Assembly: GCF_033344935.1 (NCBI RefSeq)
Contig: NZ_JAWPMM010000001.1
Location: forward strand, 3,582,001-3,646,000
Length of the DNA: 64,000 bases
Direction of reading: 5' to 3'
Origin: Reichenbachiella sp.
Lineage (GTDB): Bacteria > Bacteroidota > Bacteroidia > Cytophagales > Cyclobacteriaceae
In this document: positions 18,154 to 28,268 of the stretch, in pieces
Numbering within the stretch: the stretch's first letter is position 1
Layout of the letters: each line of letters begins with the position of its first letter
Made by a program: the position numbers and the translations under genes
The notes under the pieces: generated by a model
The model's database searches: none
What the model was told of the DNA's origin: nothing
Seen by the model: only the letters and a program-made list of their open reading frames with translations

Positions 18154-21100
18154 TTAGTCTAACCCAATCATAATGAAAGGGCCCCAGAAAATTGGGTCTT
18201 TATATTCGTCTCGAATTTCTTGCTTGGCTTCAATAAAAGAAGCTCTCTTGTCTCCAGTAGCTAGCCATTTCGAGTAAAACTTAACCATTAGTTTTTGCGT
18301 GGCTTCATCGGAGACTTTAAACAAACTCATGATAATGGTACGCGCTCCAGCTACCAAGAAAGCTCGCTGTAAACCATACACTCCTTCACCAGCCTGAATC
18401 TCCCCTAATCCAGTTTCACATGCGGAGAGCACTACTAAATCTGTTTTATCCAGGTTTAAGTTCATAGCCTCATAAGCGGTCAGGATACCATCATCTAAAT
18501 TGAAGTTGGAGGTCGTTTCATTAAGAATATCTCCTGCCCCACTCATCAACAATCCTGTCTTTAGCAATGGATTTTGCGCAGCAAGGTTTTCATTCATTGC
18601 AATATCCTCAGAACTTAAATCAGCATCCGGCTGAAAAAACCCATGCGTAGCGATATGGAAAATCTTAGGATTATCCATTGCTTTTATGGCTTGCTCCGTG
18701 GCTTGCTTTTCTTTATGATCTGTAGTTACCCATCCATCTCGTCTAAGTAAATCTTTAAGTTCTGTTACTTCCTTTTCGGTACCAGGCAATTGTCCAATCA
18801 CGTCAGGATTACCTCCTCGGGTAGTCGCACGTCCGGTCCAACTTCCCGGTTTGGATGAAACATAGTACGTAGGATTTCCGAACATTTCAGCAGTGTTTGC
18901 CTCTTGTATCACATTGGTTGTAATTTTATCATAGTACAAATCTTTTGTATTACTCACCAAAATAATATTTGACCGATCAAGGACGTAACTACCATCCTCC
19001 AACTTAATGGCTTCCAAATTCAGCTGATTATACACCCCATCCGCAGAGACGTATATTCTATTCGGGTTGCCAATTACATCCTGTATAGGTCTCCAGAAAT
19101 TATCGTAGGATTTCTGATCTTCAATTCTAAACTTGATACTATTTCTATAGAGTTTCAAGTATTTAGATTCCATATCCTTTCCATTCTTTAATAGAATTAA
19201 CCCAGGAGTGCTTTTCTTTTCATTTTTCACATACATCACCGCATACATCACAGAATCCTTAGAGAACCCATGATCGAAAACACGGAACCTAACCATTTCC
19301 AAGGCTACTTCATTTGGATTCAGCGATCTTTGCACATCTTGCCAAGTCACTACCTTAGAGTCAAAACCAGAACTAAAATCCTCTGATTGCTGACTGAGTT
19401 GCTTCTCAAGGTCCTCTACCTCCACTTGTAGAACATTACCATCTATCCCCGCTTGTGCCAGCTGATCAGCACTCATGGATAATACTTGTGTTAGCGTTTC
19501 CTTTTTAGCCTCCCATTCACGATAGGTAGATATCAATGCTTCGTCACCAGAGGACAGAATTCGTTGTCTGATTTTAATCGATGAGCTCAACAACAAAGCT
19601 TTTGTAAGCAGTGCATTATTGTACAACGTTCCAACCAGCTCGCCATCCTTCCCACTGTAGTTGATAACAATGGTATTGTAAAACTCATAGTCCTGCTTAA
19701 TGGTATTCCAAAACTTAGCTTTTTCTCTTTCAGACAAAGAAGGAAAGTAATCTTTGATGAATACCGCATAATTTTCCAACACTTCCTCAATAGATTCTTG
19801 AGAGCGTTTGATGTCCCCTTGCATGAAATAGGTCTTACTCATTTTAGAAAGCACCTTTACATATTCTGGGTGAGATTTACTGAAAAAGCTCTCATAGAGA
19901 CTCTTTGCTTTACCATAATATCCTTCAGCTTCATCGTACTGTTTTTGATTATAGTAAATGTCTCCTCGAAGAATATTAATCGTAGCTGCATTGATATTAT
20001 TTCTACGGCCTATTCGTCTGTCCCAAATGTTAGCTGCGTCTTCCAAATAAACGAATGCTTCATCAAACCTTCGCTCCGCTACATATACTATAGCCAAGTT
20101 TTTTAGCACTTCAGCATAATGGGGATTAGAACCGCCCAATTTCTTTCCAATAATCTTTTCTGCCCTCAAGAATAGATCTTCAACCTCAATCGTTGGCGCA
20201 TTATTATAAAAGCGAACCAAAGCCAAATCAGACACCGCCCGAGCCACATCAATATGATCTCTTCCGAATTGCGCTTCTCGGATTTCGATCACTTGTTCTA
20301 GCAGCGTTTCTGCAGCATCATAATCACCAATCGTAGTATTGATTTTTGCCAGTGTAACTAAACTTGGAGTGATCTTGGAAGACTCTTCACCGAATATACT
20401 GTTGGTAATATTAAAGGCTCTATTAGCAACTTGTTCGGCTAATGTATAATCCCCAAGAATCATTTTTAATCTAGCCTTCAAAATGAGAGGATCATTGAGA
20501 TGACGACTCGTAGGTCCGAATCTTTTTTCTTTTTTCTTTAAGTCTCCTTCGATCAATTTTTCCGCCTCTCGATATCTACCAATATCGACATATACCTCTG
20601 CTAGTTCATCTTCGATTTCAATCCCTGAAGTTTCTACCGTTCGAATACCAGCTTTTTGAAGTCTCTCTGACTTGTTGATATTATCTTCAGCCTCATCATA
20701 CTCCCCTTTAATGGCAAACAAAGTCGCTTGAGTAATCAACGATTGAGCATAGTATCCACCTGCGAGTTCTTTGTCGGCTTTTTCTAATATCCTCAGTGCT
20801 TCCTCAATATTCTTCTCCGCTTCGCTATAGAGTCCAATTTTAAATTGGAGATTGGCTATTTTGTCTAGCTCGATAGCATATTCTACATCTTCGTTGTCAT
20901 ATTTTCTTCTAGAGGCTTCGAGTGCTACGTCCAGAATTTCAGATGCTTTATCATACTGATCATTCTCTTCATAAAATACGGCTTGATGATCCAAAATATC
21001 CACATAGTCCAAATGACCTTCGTGAATTTCCTTCTTCACGATTTGATCCCAACTGGTATTATATATTTCTAAAGCCTCATCAAATTTTTCCGTAAAGTCT

Positions 21101-22368
21101 ACATAGTAATTGGCTAGTCTCACCTTAGACAAATTGTACTCAGGAGATTCTTCCCCATAGAGCTTTTCCTTTATATTTAAAATTTCAGACAAATATTGAT
21201 AAGAATTATCGTGCCTTCCGTTTATCACTGCTACGCTATTGGCAAACTCCAACATTTCAATTCGCTTTTGGTGAAATTTAGGTATGACAGATTCAGCGCC
21301 TAGAATTTCGGCCACTTCATTTTCCAACCCAACATCTTTTCCTCCAAGCAGTACATCGTAATCAATAGTTTCTAGCATCACACTATTGAGACTATTCTTG
21401 TCATAATTCTGCTTAATAACTTTTTTAAACTCCGTGATGTGATTGTTGAGTTTCGCTTTGTTACCATTTTTAATGTAACTTTTTATTAATCGCTCTCGAA
21501 TTTGTATAGTCACATAGTGCTGAGGTAGGTATTTTCTAATCGTATGTATGTAGGCTTTTTCGTATAAATCAACTACTGCATCTATTTCCAATCCATTTTC
21601 TTCCAGAAGTAGTGTATTGAGATACTGTGCTTCACTGTATAGGATATCAGCTTTTCCGAGATTATCTTTCACCCATTCTGTGGTATACACAAAAGCTGAA
21701 TCTGCACTAAGGTAATCTCCCATCTTACGATAGGCATTCCCTTTAAACATCATCATTCTTGCAAATTCTCTTTTACGCTCACGCTCTACACTTTTCTTCG
21801 CACCATCATCCAGCATAGCCCTTCCTCGGTAGAAATCCATCTTACCATTTACCAGTTGGATTGCCTCTGTGTAGTAGCCTCTACCTACCTTAATCTGAGC
21901 TTCCAAAACATCTACGGCTGCTGCTAGATTTTCATCCATTCCTGCTTCTTCGAGTATGGGACGAGCAGCATCCAAATACTCTTTGGCTTTTAGATAATCG
22001 CCATATAGGATCATTACTTCGGTAGATTCTTTCAAAAGTAATGCGTGGACCTCAGAATCCTCCCCATTAACTACAACGCTCATTTCTAAACCTTCAGCCA
22101 CAGACTGATGAACACCCCCTATAATACCTAGAGCAACATCATATTTTGCCTCTTTGATTCTCGCAATAGGAAGGAACTCATTTACACCTCCAATTTTTTT
22201 GGTTGATTGTTTCTTTATTTTTTCAATCTCGTTCCTGGCGCCCGAGTAGTTACCTATTTCATATAGGTCAGCTGCCTTTTCAAGCTTCTTATCGTATTTG
22301 GTCTGCCCAAAAGCAGAAGAAAAAGATAAGAGGATGAGAAATAGAGATAAATGCTTCATTTGTTTCAT
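18154..22368 (-). CDS. Exported TPR-CHAT protease-like protein
   Basis: A 1404-residue protein with a clear signal peptide (MKQMKHLSLFLILLSFSSAFGQ). About 900 residues of TPR-type helical repeats follow (for example EYDEAEDNINKSERL, GDYDAAETLLEQVIEIRE). A coiled-coil linker and a C-terminal CHAT domain complete it. The caspase-type dyad is intact: His about 1242 (IATHGFF) and Cys about 1317 (LSACETG). Family knowledge: CHAT domains are caspase/separase-like proteases, several activated through TPR sensors. The signal peptide places this one in the periplasm or beyond, unlike the cytoplasmic CHAT proteases of defence systems. No obvious partner gene adjoins it; priA lies 182 bp upstream. Substrate unknown. 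Confidence 0.88.
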   Translation of the reverse strand: MKQMKHLSLFLILLSFSSAFGQTKYDKKLEKAADLYEIGNYSGARNEIEKIKKQSTKKIGGVNEFLPIARIKEAKYDVALGIIGGVHQSVAEGLEMSVVVNGEDSEVHALLLKESTEVMILYGDYLKAKEYLDAARPILEEAGMDENLAAAVDVLEAQIKVGRGYYTEAIQLVNGKMDFYRGRAMLDDGAKKSVERERKREFARMMMFKGNAYRKMGDYLSADSAFVYTTEWVKDNLGKADILYSEAQYLNTLLLEENGLEIDAVVDLYEKAYIHTIRKYLPQHYVTIQIRERLIKSYIKNGNKAKLNNHITEFKKVIKQNYDKNSLNSVMLETIDYDVLLGGKDVGLENEVAEILGAESVIPKFHQKRIEMLEFANSVAVINGRHDNSYQYLSEILNIKEKLYGEESPEYNLSKVRLANYYVDFTEKFDEALEIYNTSWDQIVKKEIHEGHLDYVDILDHQAVFYEENDQYDKASEILDVALEASRRKYDNEDVEYAIELDKIANLQFKIGLYSEAEKNIEEALRILEKADKELAGGYYAQSLITQATLFAIKGEYDEAEDNINKSERLQKAGIRTVETSGIEIEDELAEVYVDIGRYREAEKLIEGDLKKKEKRFGPTSRHLNDPLILKARLKMILGDYTLAEQVANRAFNITNSIFGEESSKITPSLVTLAKINTTIGDYDAAETLLEQVIEIREAQFGRDHIDVARAVSDLALVRFYNNAPTIEVEDLFLRAEKIIGKKLGGSNPHYAEVLKNLAIVYVAERRFDEAFVYLEDAANIWDRRIGRRNNINAATINILRGDIYYNQKQYDEAEGYYGKAKSLYESFFSKSHPEYVKVLSKMSKTYFMQGDIKRSQESIEEVLENYAVFIKDYFPSLSEREKAKFWNTIKQDYEFYNTIVINYSGKDGELVGTLYNNALLTKALLLSSSIKIRQRILSSGDEALISTYREWEAKKETLTQVLSMSADQLAQAGIDGNVLQVEVEDLEKQLSQQSEDFSSGFDSKVVTWQDVQRSLNPNEVALEMVRFRVFDHGFSKDSVMYAVMYVKNEKKSTPGLILLKNGKDMESKYLKLYRNSIKFRIEDQKSYDNFWRPIQDVIGNPNRIYVSADGVYNQLNLEAIKLEDGSYVLDRSNIILVSNTKDLYYDKITTNVIQEANTAEMFGNPTYYVSSKPGSWTGRATTRGGNPDVIGQLPGTEKEVTELKDLLRRDGWVTTDHKEKQATEQAIKAMDNPKIFHIATHGFFQPDADLSSEDIAMNENLAAQNPLLKTGLLMSGAGDILNETTSNFNLDDGILTAYEAMNLNLDKTDLVVLSACETGLGEIQAGEGVYGLQRAFLVAGARTIIMSLFKVSDEATQKLMVKFYSKWLATGDKRASFIEAKQEIRDEYKDPIFWGPFIMIGLD

Positions 22369-22550
22369 GTTCGATTAGTTTTCTTTAGATCAAAGAATAA
22401 ACTCGACCACCTTTCTTTCTGGTCTTTGTATAAAATTAAATAATTTTTATTCAACCCTTCTCTCATAAAATGTTGAATTCATTCTTAATTCAATCATATT
22501 CGATGAATTACCAATAAGATAAGCTAAATCACACGAAATCAGCAATAAGA

Positions 22551-25076
22551 TCATACCGGATCCACATCAAAATATAGTCTTAGTGTCTTGAATTCATTGT
22601 GCTGCTTTACTTCCAAACCTAGCTTATAAACCAACTCTTTTACCTTATTGATACTAATTTTTTTCTTTTCAATTTTGATATATATCTCCTCAATATACAA
22701 GTTCCGAATTCTGGAAATCACCGGTTGCTGAGGTCCAAGCACCCGCTGTCTACCTAATTCCCCAATTAAGCGACTTGCATATTTCTTTGAAGCGTCTTGG
22801 AGTATGTTTTTCTCTTTGTGTTTGAGGATTACCTTGATTAATCTATAAAACGGAGGATACTTGAAGTTCTGCCTTTCGAGAATCTCTGCTTGAAAAAAAG
22901 ATTTATAATCGCCTGTTCTTATCTTATACAGTAATGGTTCATCTGGTTCACCTGTCTGTAGAATTACCTTCCCTTTGTCGTCCTTTCTTCCTGCTCTTCC
23001 ACTGACTTGGGTGATGAGTTGGAAGGCTCGCTCGTGCGACCTGAAGTCTGGAAAATGCACAATTCGATCATAATCAAAAACACCAACCAAAGAAACCTTA
23101 TCAAAATCCAACCCTTTGCTCAACATCTGAGTTCCAACCAGTATATCTGTTTCCCCTCGTTCGAATCTATCAATAATATGTTGATAGCTATACTTACTTC
23201 TCGTAGTATCCTGATCCATTCGTTGGATATGTGCCTCAGGAAATAATAATTTCAAATCTTCTTCCAACTTTTCAGTACCGAATCCTACGGTCTTAATAGC
23301 TGTTGACCCACAAGCATCACAGATTGCTGGCACAGATTCTTTATGACCACAATAGTGACAGATGAGTACATTGTTGTGCATGTGATAGGTTAAACTCACA
23401 TCGCAGCTCTGACATTTAGGTACATGATTGCAATCATTGCAGATTAAATATGGAGAGTAACCTCGTCGGTTTTGAAATATAATGACCTGCTCTTTTTTCT
23501 CCAACGCAGACTTGATTCCCTCCAATAGCTCCGGAGTAAAATCGCCCTTCATTCGTTTACTTTTTCGAGAAGTAAGAATATTAGCTAGTTCAAATTCTGG
23601 CAATTTTCCTTCACCAAACCGTTGACCTAACTCGACCAATTGGTATTTACCATCCAAGGCATTTTGATAACTATCTATAGATGGTGTGGCCGTTCCCATC
23701 AAAACATTTGCCTGATGCAAATGAGCCAACCAAATCGCAGCATCTCGTGCATGATAACGCGGAGCAGGCTCATACTGTTTGAAGGAAGATTCATGCTCTT
23801 CATCCACTATGATCAAACTGAGATTATCAAATGGGAGGAAAACTGAAGACCTTACACCAGCTACCAAATTGATCTTACCATTGTTTACTCCATTCCAAAT
23901 CTCTACTCTTTCATTGTCGGAATATTTCGAATGATAAACACCCAAAGCACTACCAAATACTTTATGCAGTCTGGAAACAATCTGTGTTGTCAAAGCGATT
24001 TCAGGAAGCAGATAGAGCACCTGTCCACCATTTTCTAAAGCTTCTTGAATAAGATTGATATAAATTTCAGTCTTTCCACTACCTGTCACTCCGTGCAAAA
24101 GAACAGGTTTATTTTTTTCGAAGGCCTGAAGCGTTGCTAACCTTGCCTCCTCTTGCCCAGTTGAAAGCACATGATTTTCCTGAAGTATTCCTTCGATTTC
24201 GTCGAGCCTGGAAATAACTTTTTCTGTTTCAACGAAAATCTCATTTTTGACTAAAGTCTTTAATGAAGAAGCAGAAAGGTCTCCAGTCAACAAGCTCGAT
24301 TTTAATATTTCTTTGTCTTCTGACTCTCCTTCATCCATTCGAGTCAAGCTCAAATACTTGAGAAGAATCGCTTGTTGTTTTTGTTTCTTTTCCAGCTGCT
24401 CAAACAAGAGTTGCATGGCCGTCTCATCTTCCAAAAACTGATCGCTCAAACGGATAGTTTTGACTGTCTTAGGCTTGAACTTATCTTTGACTTGCTCGAA
24501 CAAAAGAATACTCTCTTTTTGCAATAAGGACTTGAGCACTGGGTGGATCATTTTCACCCCCAACACATCTGACACCTGATCAAAACTCAATCGATCACTG
24601 TTTTTGAGGGCGCTCAATATAGTCAGTTCCTTTTCTGAATATTCAACTTCAGATCGAAAAACATCTGACTCAGGATTTAGCTGAATTAAAGATTCACTCG
24701 TAAGTTTCAACCCACTCGGCATGGCTGCATTGAGCACCTCACCTACGGTACACATGTAGTATTGTGCCAACCATGCAAAAAAATCAAGTTGATAAGAATT
24801 GACAACTGGTGCATGGTCCAAACTGTCCAAGACGTATTTAGCCTCATATACCTTGGGAACCGTCTGATGCACTTCTTTGACTACACCAGTCAGTATCTTC
24901 TTTTTACCAAATTGAACAACCACCCGGCTACCTCGCTCAATGTGCTCTTCAAGGTTTTTGGGAATACGATAGGTATAAGTCCCTGGTAATGGAATAGGCA
25001 GAATCACATCTGCGAAATAGGTGATCCGCTCCTCGAAATTTTCGTCTATATCACTATTTAGTTCTAGCTGAGACAA
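22551..25076 (-). CDS. priA: Primosomal helicase PriA
   Basis: An 841-residue replication-restart helicase. An N-terminal DNA-binding domain (TYFADVILPIPLPGTYTYRIP) precedes the superfamily 2 core with Walker A GVTGSGKTE and box DEEH (IIVDEEHESSFKQ). Eight zinc-binding cysteines follow (NDCNHVPKCQSCD ... CHYCGHK ... CDACG), then helicase motifs V/VI (GTQMLSKGLDFD, QVSGRAGR). The start codon is TTG at 25076, directly after the hemL stop; I see no upstream ATG, so translation is probably coupled to hemL. Transfer of the TTG call to the cell is untested. Confidence 0.95.
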   Translation of the reverse strand: MSQLELNSDIDENFEERITYFADVILPIPLPGTYTYRIPKNLEEHIERGSRVVVQFGKKKILTGVVKEVHQTVPKVYEAKYVLDSLDHAPVVNSYQLDFFAWLAQYYMCTVGEVLNAAMPSGLKLTSESLIQLNPESDVFRSEVEYSEKELTILSALKNSDRLSFDQVSDVLGVKMIHPVLKSLLQKESILLFEQVKDKFKPKTVKTIRLSDQFLEDETAMQLLFEQLEKKQKQQAILLKYLSLTRMDEGESEDKEILKSSLLTGDLSASSLKTLVKNEIFVETEKVISRLDEIEGILQENHVLSTGQEEARLATLQAFEKNKPVLLHGVTGSGKTEIYINLIQEALENGGQVLYLLPEIALTTQIVSRLHKVFGSALGVYHSKYSDNERVEIWNGVNNGKINLVAGVRSSVFLPFDNLSLIIVDEEHESSFKQYEPAPRYHARDAAIWLAHLHQANVLMGTATPSIDSYQNALDGKYQLVELGQRFGEGKLPEFELANILTSRKSKRMKGDFTPELLEGIKSALEKKEQVIIFQNRRGYSPYLICNDCNHVPKCQSCDVSLTYHMHNNVLICHYCGHKESVPAICDACGSTAIKTVGFGTEKLEEDLKLLFPEAHIQRMDQDTTRSKYSYQHIIDRFERGETDILVGTQMLSKGLDFDKVSLVGVFDYDRIVHFPDFRSHERAFQLITQVSGRAGRKDDKGKVILQTGEPDEPLLYKIRTGDYKSFFQAEILERQNFKYPPFYRLIKVILKHKEKNILQDASKKYASRLIGELGRQRVLGPQQPVISRIRNLYIEEIYIKIEKKKISINKVKELVYKLGLEVKQHNEFKTLRLYFDVDPV

Positions 25077-26372
25077 TTACCGTTTGTGAATCTCCTTCAA
25101 AGAATCATAATTCGCCTGTATTATCAAATCTGCCTCAATCTCGTCTATAGCTGATGAAACAAACAAAGTTTCAAACTGAGAGGGTGCCAGATAAATGCCT
25201 TTTTCCAGCATAGCATTGAAATATTTCCCAAACATATTAAGGTCTGATTTTTTAGCGCCTTCAAAATCAATTACCTTCTCATCTGTAAAAAACAAGCTAA
25301 ACATAGACCCCACAGAATTGACCGTATATTTTAACCCAAGTTTCAACACGTTCAACTTGATCCCTTGTACAATGTACTCGGTCATGGTTTCCAACCGAGT
25401 ATATACCTCAGTATTTTCATTCAAGTACTTCAACATCGCCAGTCCAGCAGCCATGGCCACCGGATTTCCAGACAATGTACCCGCTTGATACACCGGCCCG
25501 CTTGGTGAAACCATATTCATAATATCCGCTCTACCACCATAGGCGCCTACAGGCATGCCTCCGCCTATTATTTTACCCAGCGTAGTCAAATCTGGTTTGA
25601 CACCATAATGTTGTTGAGCACCAGCTTTTGATATTCTAAAACCGGTCATCACCTCATCAAATATGAGTACAATATCATTTTCGTCACAAAGTGACCTTAG
25701 TCCTTCTAAATAACCCGTAACAGGAGGAACACATCCCATATTACCACCAATAGGCTCTAGGATTATCGCTGCAATCTGATTGGGATTCTCCATCACTACT
25801 TCTTGCACCTTTTCCAAATCGTTGAAAGGTACAGTGATCGTATCTTGGGCTGTGCCCTTCGTCACTCCTGGACTATCAGGTTCGCCCATCGTAGCGGCCC
25901 CGCTTCCAGCTGCAATTAAAAAGGAATCACCATGTCCATGATAGCATCCTTCAAATTTTATAATCTTATCTCTTTTGGTAAACCCTCTGGCCAAACGTAT
26001 GGCGGACATGGTAGCTTCCGTGCCGGAGTTCACCATTCTTACCTTTTCAATACTTGGCATCATGTTAGCGATCAGATCGGCCATTTCGATCTCTGAAGTG
26101 GTAGGTGTTCCGAAAGAAAGTGACTTCTTCACGGCTTCAATCACCGCACGTTCGATCTGCTGTTTACCATGACCAAGAATCATAGGCCCCCATGAGTTAA
26201 TCAAATCGATGTATTTGTTTCCATCCACATCATGCATGTAAGCTCCTTTGGCTGACTTCATGAAAATAGGCTCTCCTCCCACTGCCTTAAATGCCCGGAC
26301 AGGAGAATTTACCCCACCTGGAATATGGCTTTGCGCTTGCTTAAAACTTCTGAGGCTATTGGTTTTGTCCAT
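25077..26372 (-). CDS. hemL: Glutamate-1-semialdehyde 2,1-aminomutase HemL
   Basis: A 431-residue PLP enzyme converting glutamate-1-semialdehyde to 5-aminolevulinate for tetrapyrrole synthesis. Family marks: N-terminal PGGVNSPVRAF, the acidic LIFDEVMTGFR strand, and the PLP lysine in TTLGKIIGGG. Length is normal. Its ATG overlaps the end of the upstream LpoA-like gene by 17 bp and its stop abuts priA, so the three genes form a tightly coupled operon. Confidence 0.96.
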   Translation of the reverse strand: MDKTNSLRSFKQAQSHIPGGVNSPVRAFKAVGGEPIFMKSAKGAYMHDVDGNKYIDLINSWGPMILGHGKQQIERAVIEAVKKSLSFGTPTTSEIEMADLIANMMPSIEKVRMVNSGTEATMSAIRLARGFTKRDKIIKFEGCYHGHGDSFLIAAGSGAATMGEPDSPGVTKGTAQDTITVPFNDLEKVQEVVMENPNQIAAIILEPIGGNMGCVPPVTGYLEGLRSLCDENDIVLIFDEVMTGFRISKAGAQQHYGVKPDLTTLGKIIGGGMPVGAYGGRADIMNMVSPSGPVYQAGTLSGNPVAMAAGLAMLKYLNENTEVYTRLETMTEYIVQGIKLNVLKLGLKYTVNSVGSMFSLFFTDEKVIDFEGAKKSDLNMFGKYFNAMLEKGIYLAPSQFETLFVSSAIDEIEADLIIQANYDSLKEIHKR

Positions 26373-28185
26373 TACTCTTTGGATTAACTACTTTTTGTTT
26401 CGAATCTGATAAAATTGTGATTGGCACGTATTGGTTGCTATTTCTGAAATTGAATTCTGTTCCTTGAAGCAATTGTCCCTTTACAAATCCCACTTCTGGG
26501 TTTCCTTTCTGAAAATAGTGCCCAAATTCTTTCAGCATATTGCCCACATAGTACATCATTTCATAGCCGATGATTGCATTGAAAGATGGTTCGGTTTTAT
26601 AATTTCTCAAGTAGGACTTACGGAAATTCCTGAAGACTTGATTATTCAAATCAACATACTCGGGATCAACAAAATAGATACCCAACCTTTCCATCTCCTC
26701 TAGGGTTAGGGTTGGAAATTCCTTCCAATTGCCTCTGCCGATCAGTTTCGTACTATCGGCACGAATCGATAGCGCACTAATGAAATTAGAAGCGAAAAGT
26801 GCCTCTGAAGAAGCTACATAAATATGACCAATACTATCTGGTGCTAATGTGAAAAACTCTTCGTAGTACTCAATACTGTCTTTGGTAATGCTCGATTTTC
26901 TTTCTTTAATGTATCTGTCATCTCCCGGTAAAATCATCGCCATTACTGAATCTACTTGATCTTCTGAATAGCCCACTTCATATTTTTCAGTAAGTAGCTC
27001 ATAAGCCCGACGTACCGTTGTATCCACTACTGCAGCGTTGATCAACACCTCAAATCCTGCTTCCTGAATACGTTGACTATAAGTATATGCACTTAGAGAG
27101 TCTCTTTCATTATTTTCATAAAAGATCATTGCATACTTATTCTTCACGCTATCGATGGCTAGTTGCGCAGCGGCTAATGCCTGAGTCTCTGTATCTGCTT
27201 TAAAAAGGAATGCAAAAGGGTTGTTTTGTATCGCATCAGAATTAGAGATCAGTGGATTGATCATATTTATCTGATTTTCGAAACTGAAGTTATTAGCTAC
27301 TGTCGAAGGCCCAGGGAACAAAGGACCAACAATCAAATCCATAGACTTCATCTCTGGTTGATTGAATATAGCTTCTGTAATGTCCGCATTTCGTTTGGTA
27401 TCATACGGAAAAACATTCAAATATTTTCCATCCAAGTTGAGCGAGTCTACAGCCATCAACATGCCGGCGTACAATTCCATCACAAATTTGTTTCTTTCAG
27501 TCCGAGCGGTGTAACTCAAATCTTCGAACATAAATGGGAGCAGAATGGCGATATTGTAAGATTCTTTTAATTCACTTTCTCCAATTTCAGGCAGACCATA
27601 CGTGGTCTTATCTAAGTCGAATTGATTGACCAACCTATTGAGTAATTGAAAGTCACGATCAGACATCTGCTGATCATTGATTTTGTCTGCTGTGATTTTT
27701 GCAATGATTTCATCACCTGGAAATTGCTCATTCAATACTTCTAATATCGCCAAGCTATCCACTTGATTAAGCTTTTGCTTCATCAAAGCTTTGGATTCAT
27801 CTAAGCCAGCTTTTTTCGCAAAATATACACCCTGTTGGTAGTTTTCTTCAGCAAAATATATCTCTGCTAAGAAATGGCGTACTTCTTTGATTTGTTTCCA
27901 GTTACCATTTCGCTCATCCATTTGCAACCACATGGCCTTAGCATTGGTGGTATCTCCATTGCGATAAGCGGACAACCCATAATAGTAGGCGGCGTAGTCC
28001 TTAAAAGCATGCGTCTGATTATTTCCAGCCAATCGCCGAAAATAATCCATAGCAAACGTGTAATTCTCCTCAGAGAAATATTGCTTCGCTTTTAAGAAAT
28101 CTGATTGCTCGTCTTGTGCTTGAACCTGCGTGGCAAGCAACACAAACATTGGACAAAATAGGGCAAATTTTAATAGTCGTAACAA
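26356..28185 (-). CDS. Exported TPR and periplasmic-binding-fold protein (LpoA/LppC-like)
   Basis: A 609-residue exported protein. The signal peptide ends at VQAQ, near residue 24. Residues about 25-160 are TPR-like (FLKAKQYFSEENYTFAMDYFRRLAG). The rest is a type I periplasmic-binding fold from about 210 (YNIAILLPFMFEDLSY ... MKSMDLIVGPLFPG). TPR plus binding-fold is the build of LpoA, the lipoprotein activator of peptidoglycan synthase PBP1a, but no lipobox cysteine is seen here. A role in cell-wall control or amino-acid-type ligand sensing is inference. It is co-transcribed with hemL and priA. Confidence 0.75.
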   Translation of the reverse strand: MLRLLKFALFCPMFVLLATQVQAQDEQSDFLKAKQYFSEENYTFAMDYFRRLAGNNQTHAFKDYAAYYYGLSAYRNGDTTNAKAMWLQMDERNGNWKQIKEVRHFLAEIYFAEENYQQGVYFAKKAGLDESKALMKQKLNQVDSLAILEVLNEQFPGDEIIAKITADKINDQQMSDRDFQLLNRLVNQFDLDKTTYGLPEIGESELKESYNIAILLPFMFEDLSYTARTERNKFVMELYAGMLMAVDSLNLDGKYLNVFPYDTKRNADITEAIFNQPEMKSMDLIVGPLFPGPSTVANNFSFENQINMINPLISNSDAIQNNPFAFLFKADTETQALAAAQLAIDSVKNKYAMIFYENNERDSLSAYTYSQRIQEAGFEVLINAAVVDTTVRRAYELLTEKYEVGYSEDQVDSVMAMILPGDDRYIKERKSSITKDSIEYYEEFFTLAPDSIGHIYVASSEALFASNFISALSIRADSTKLIGRGNWKEFPTLTLEEMERLGIYFVDPEYVDLNNQVFRNFRKSYLRNYKTEPSFNAIIGYEMMYYVGNMLKEFGHYFQKGNPEVGFVKGQLLQGTEFNFRNSNQYVPITILSDSKQKVVNPKSNGQNQ

Positions 28186-28268
28186 GCCGGTTTTATTTGA
28201 TAATAGAAATCAATAAATGAGGGCTTAAAACTATAAAATTTGCCTATCTGAATCTATGAATGTGGTAA

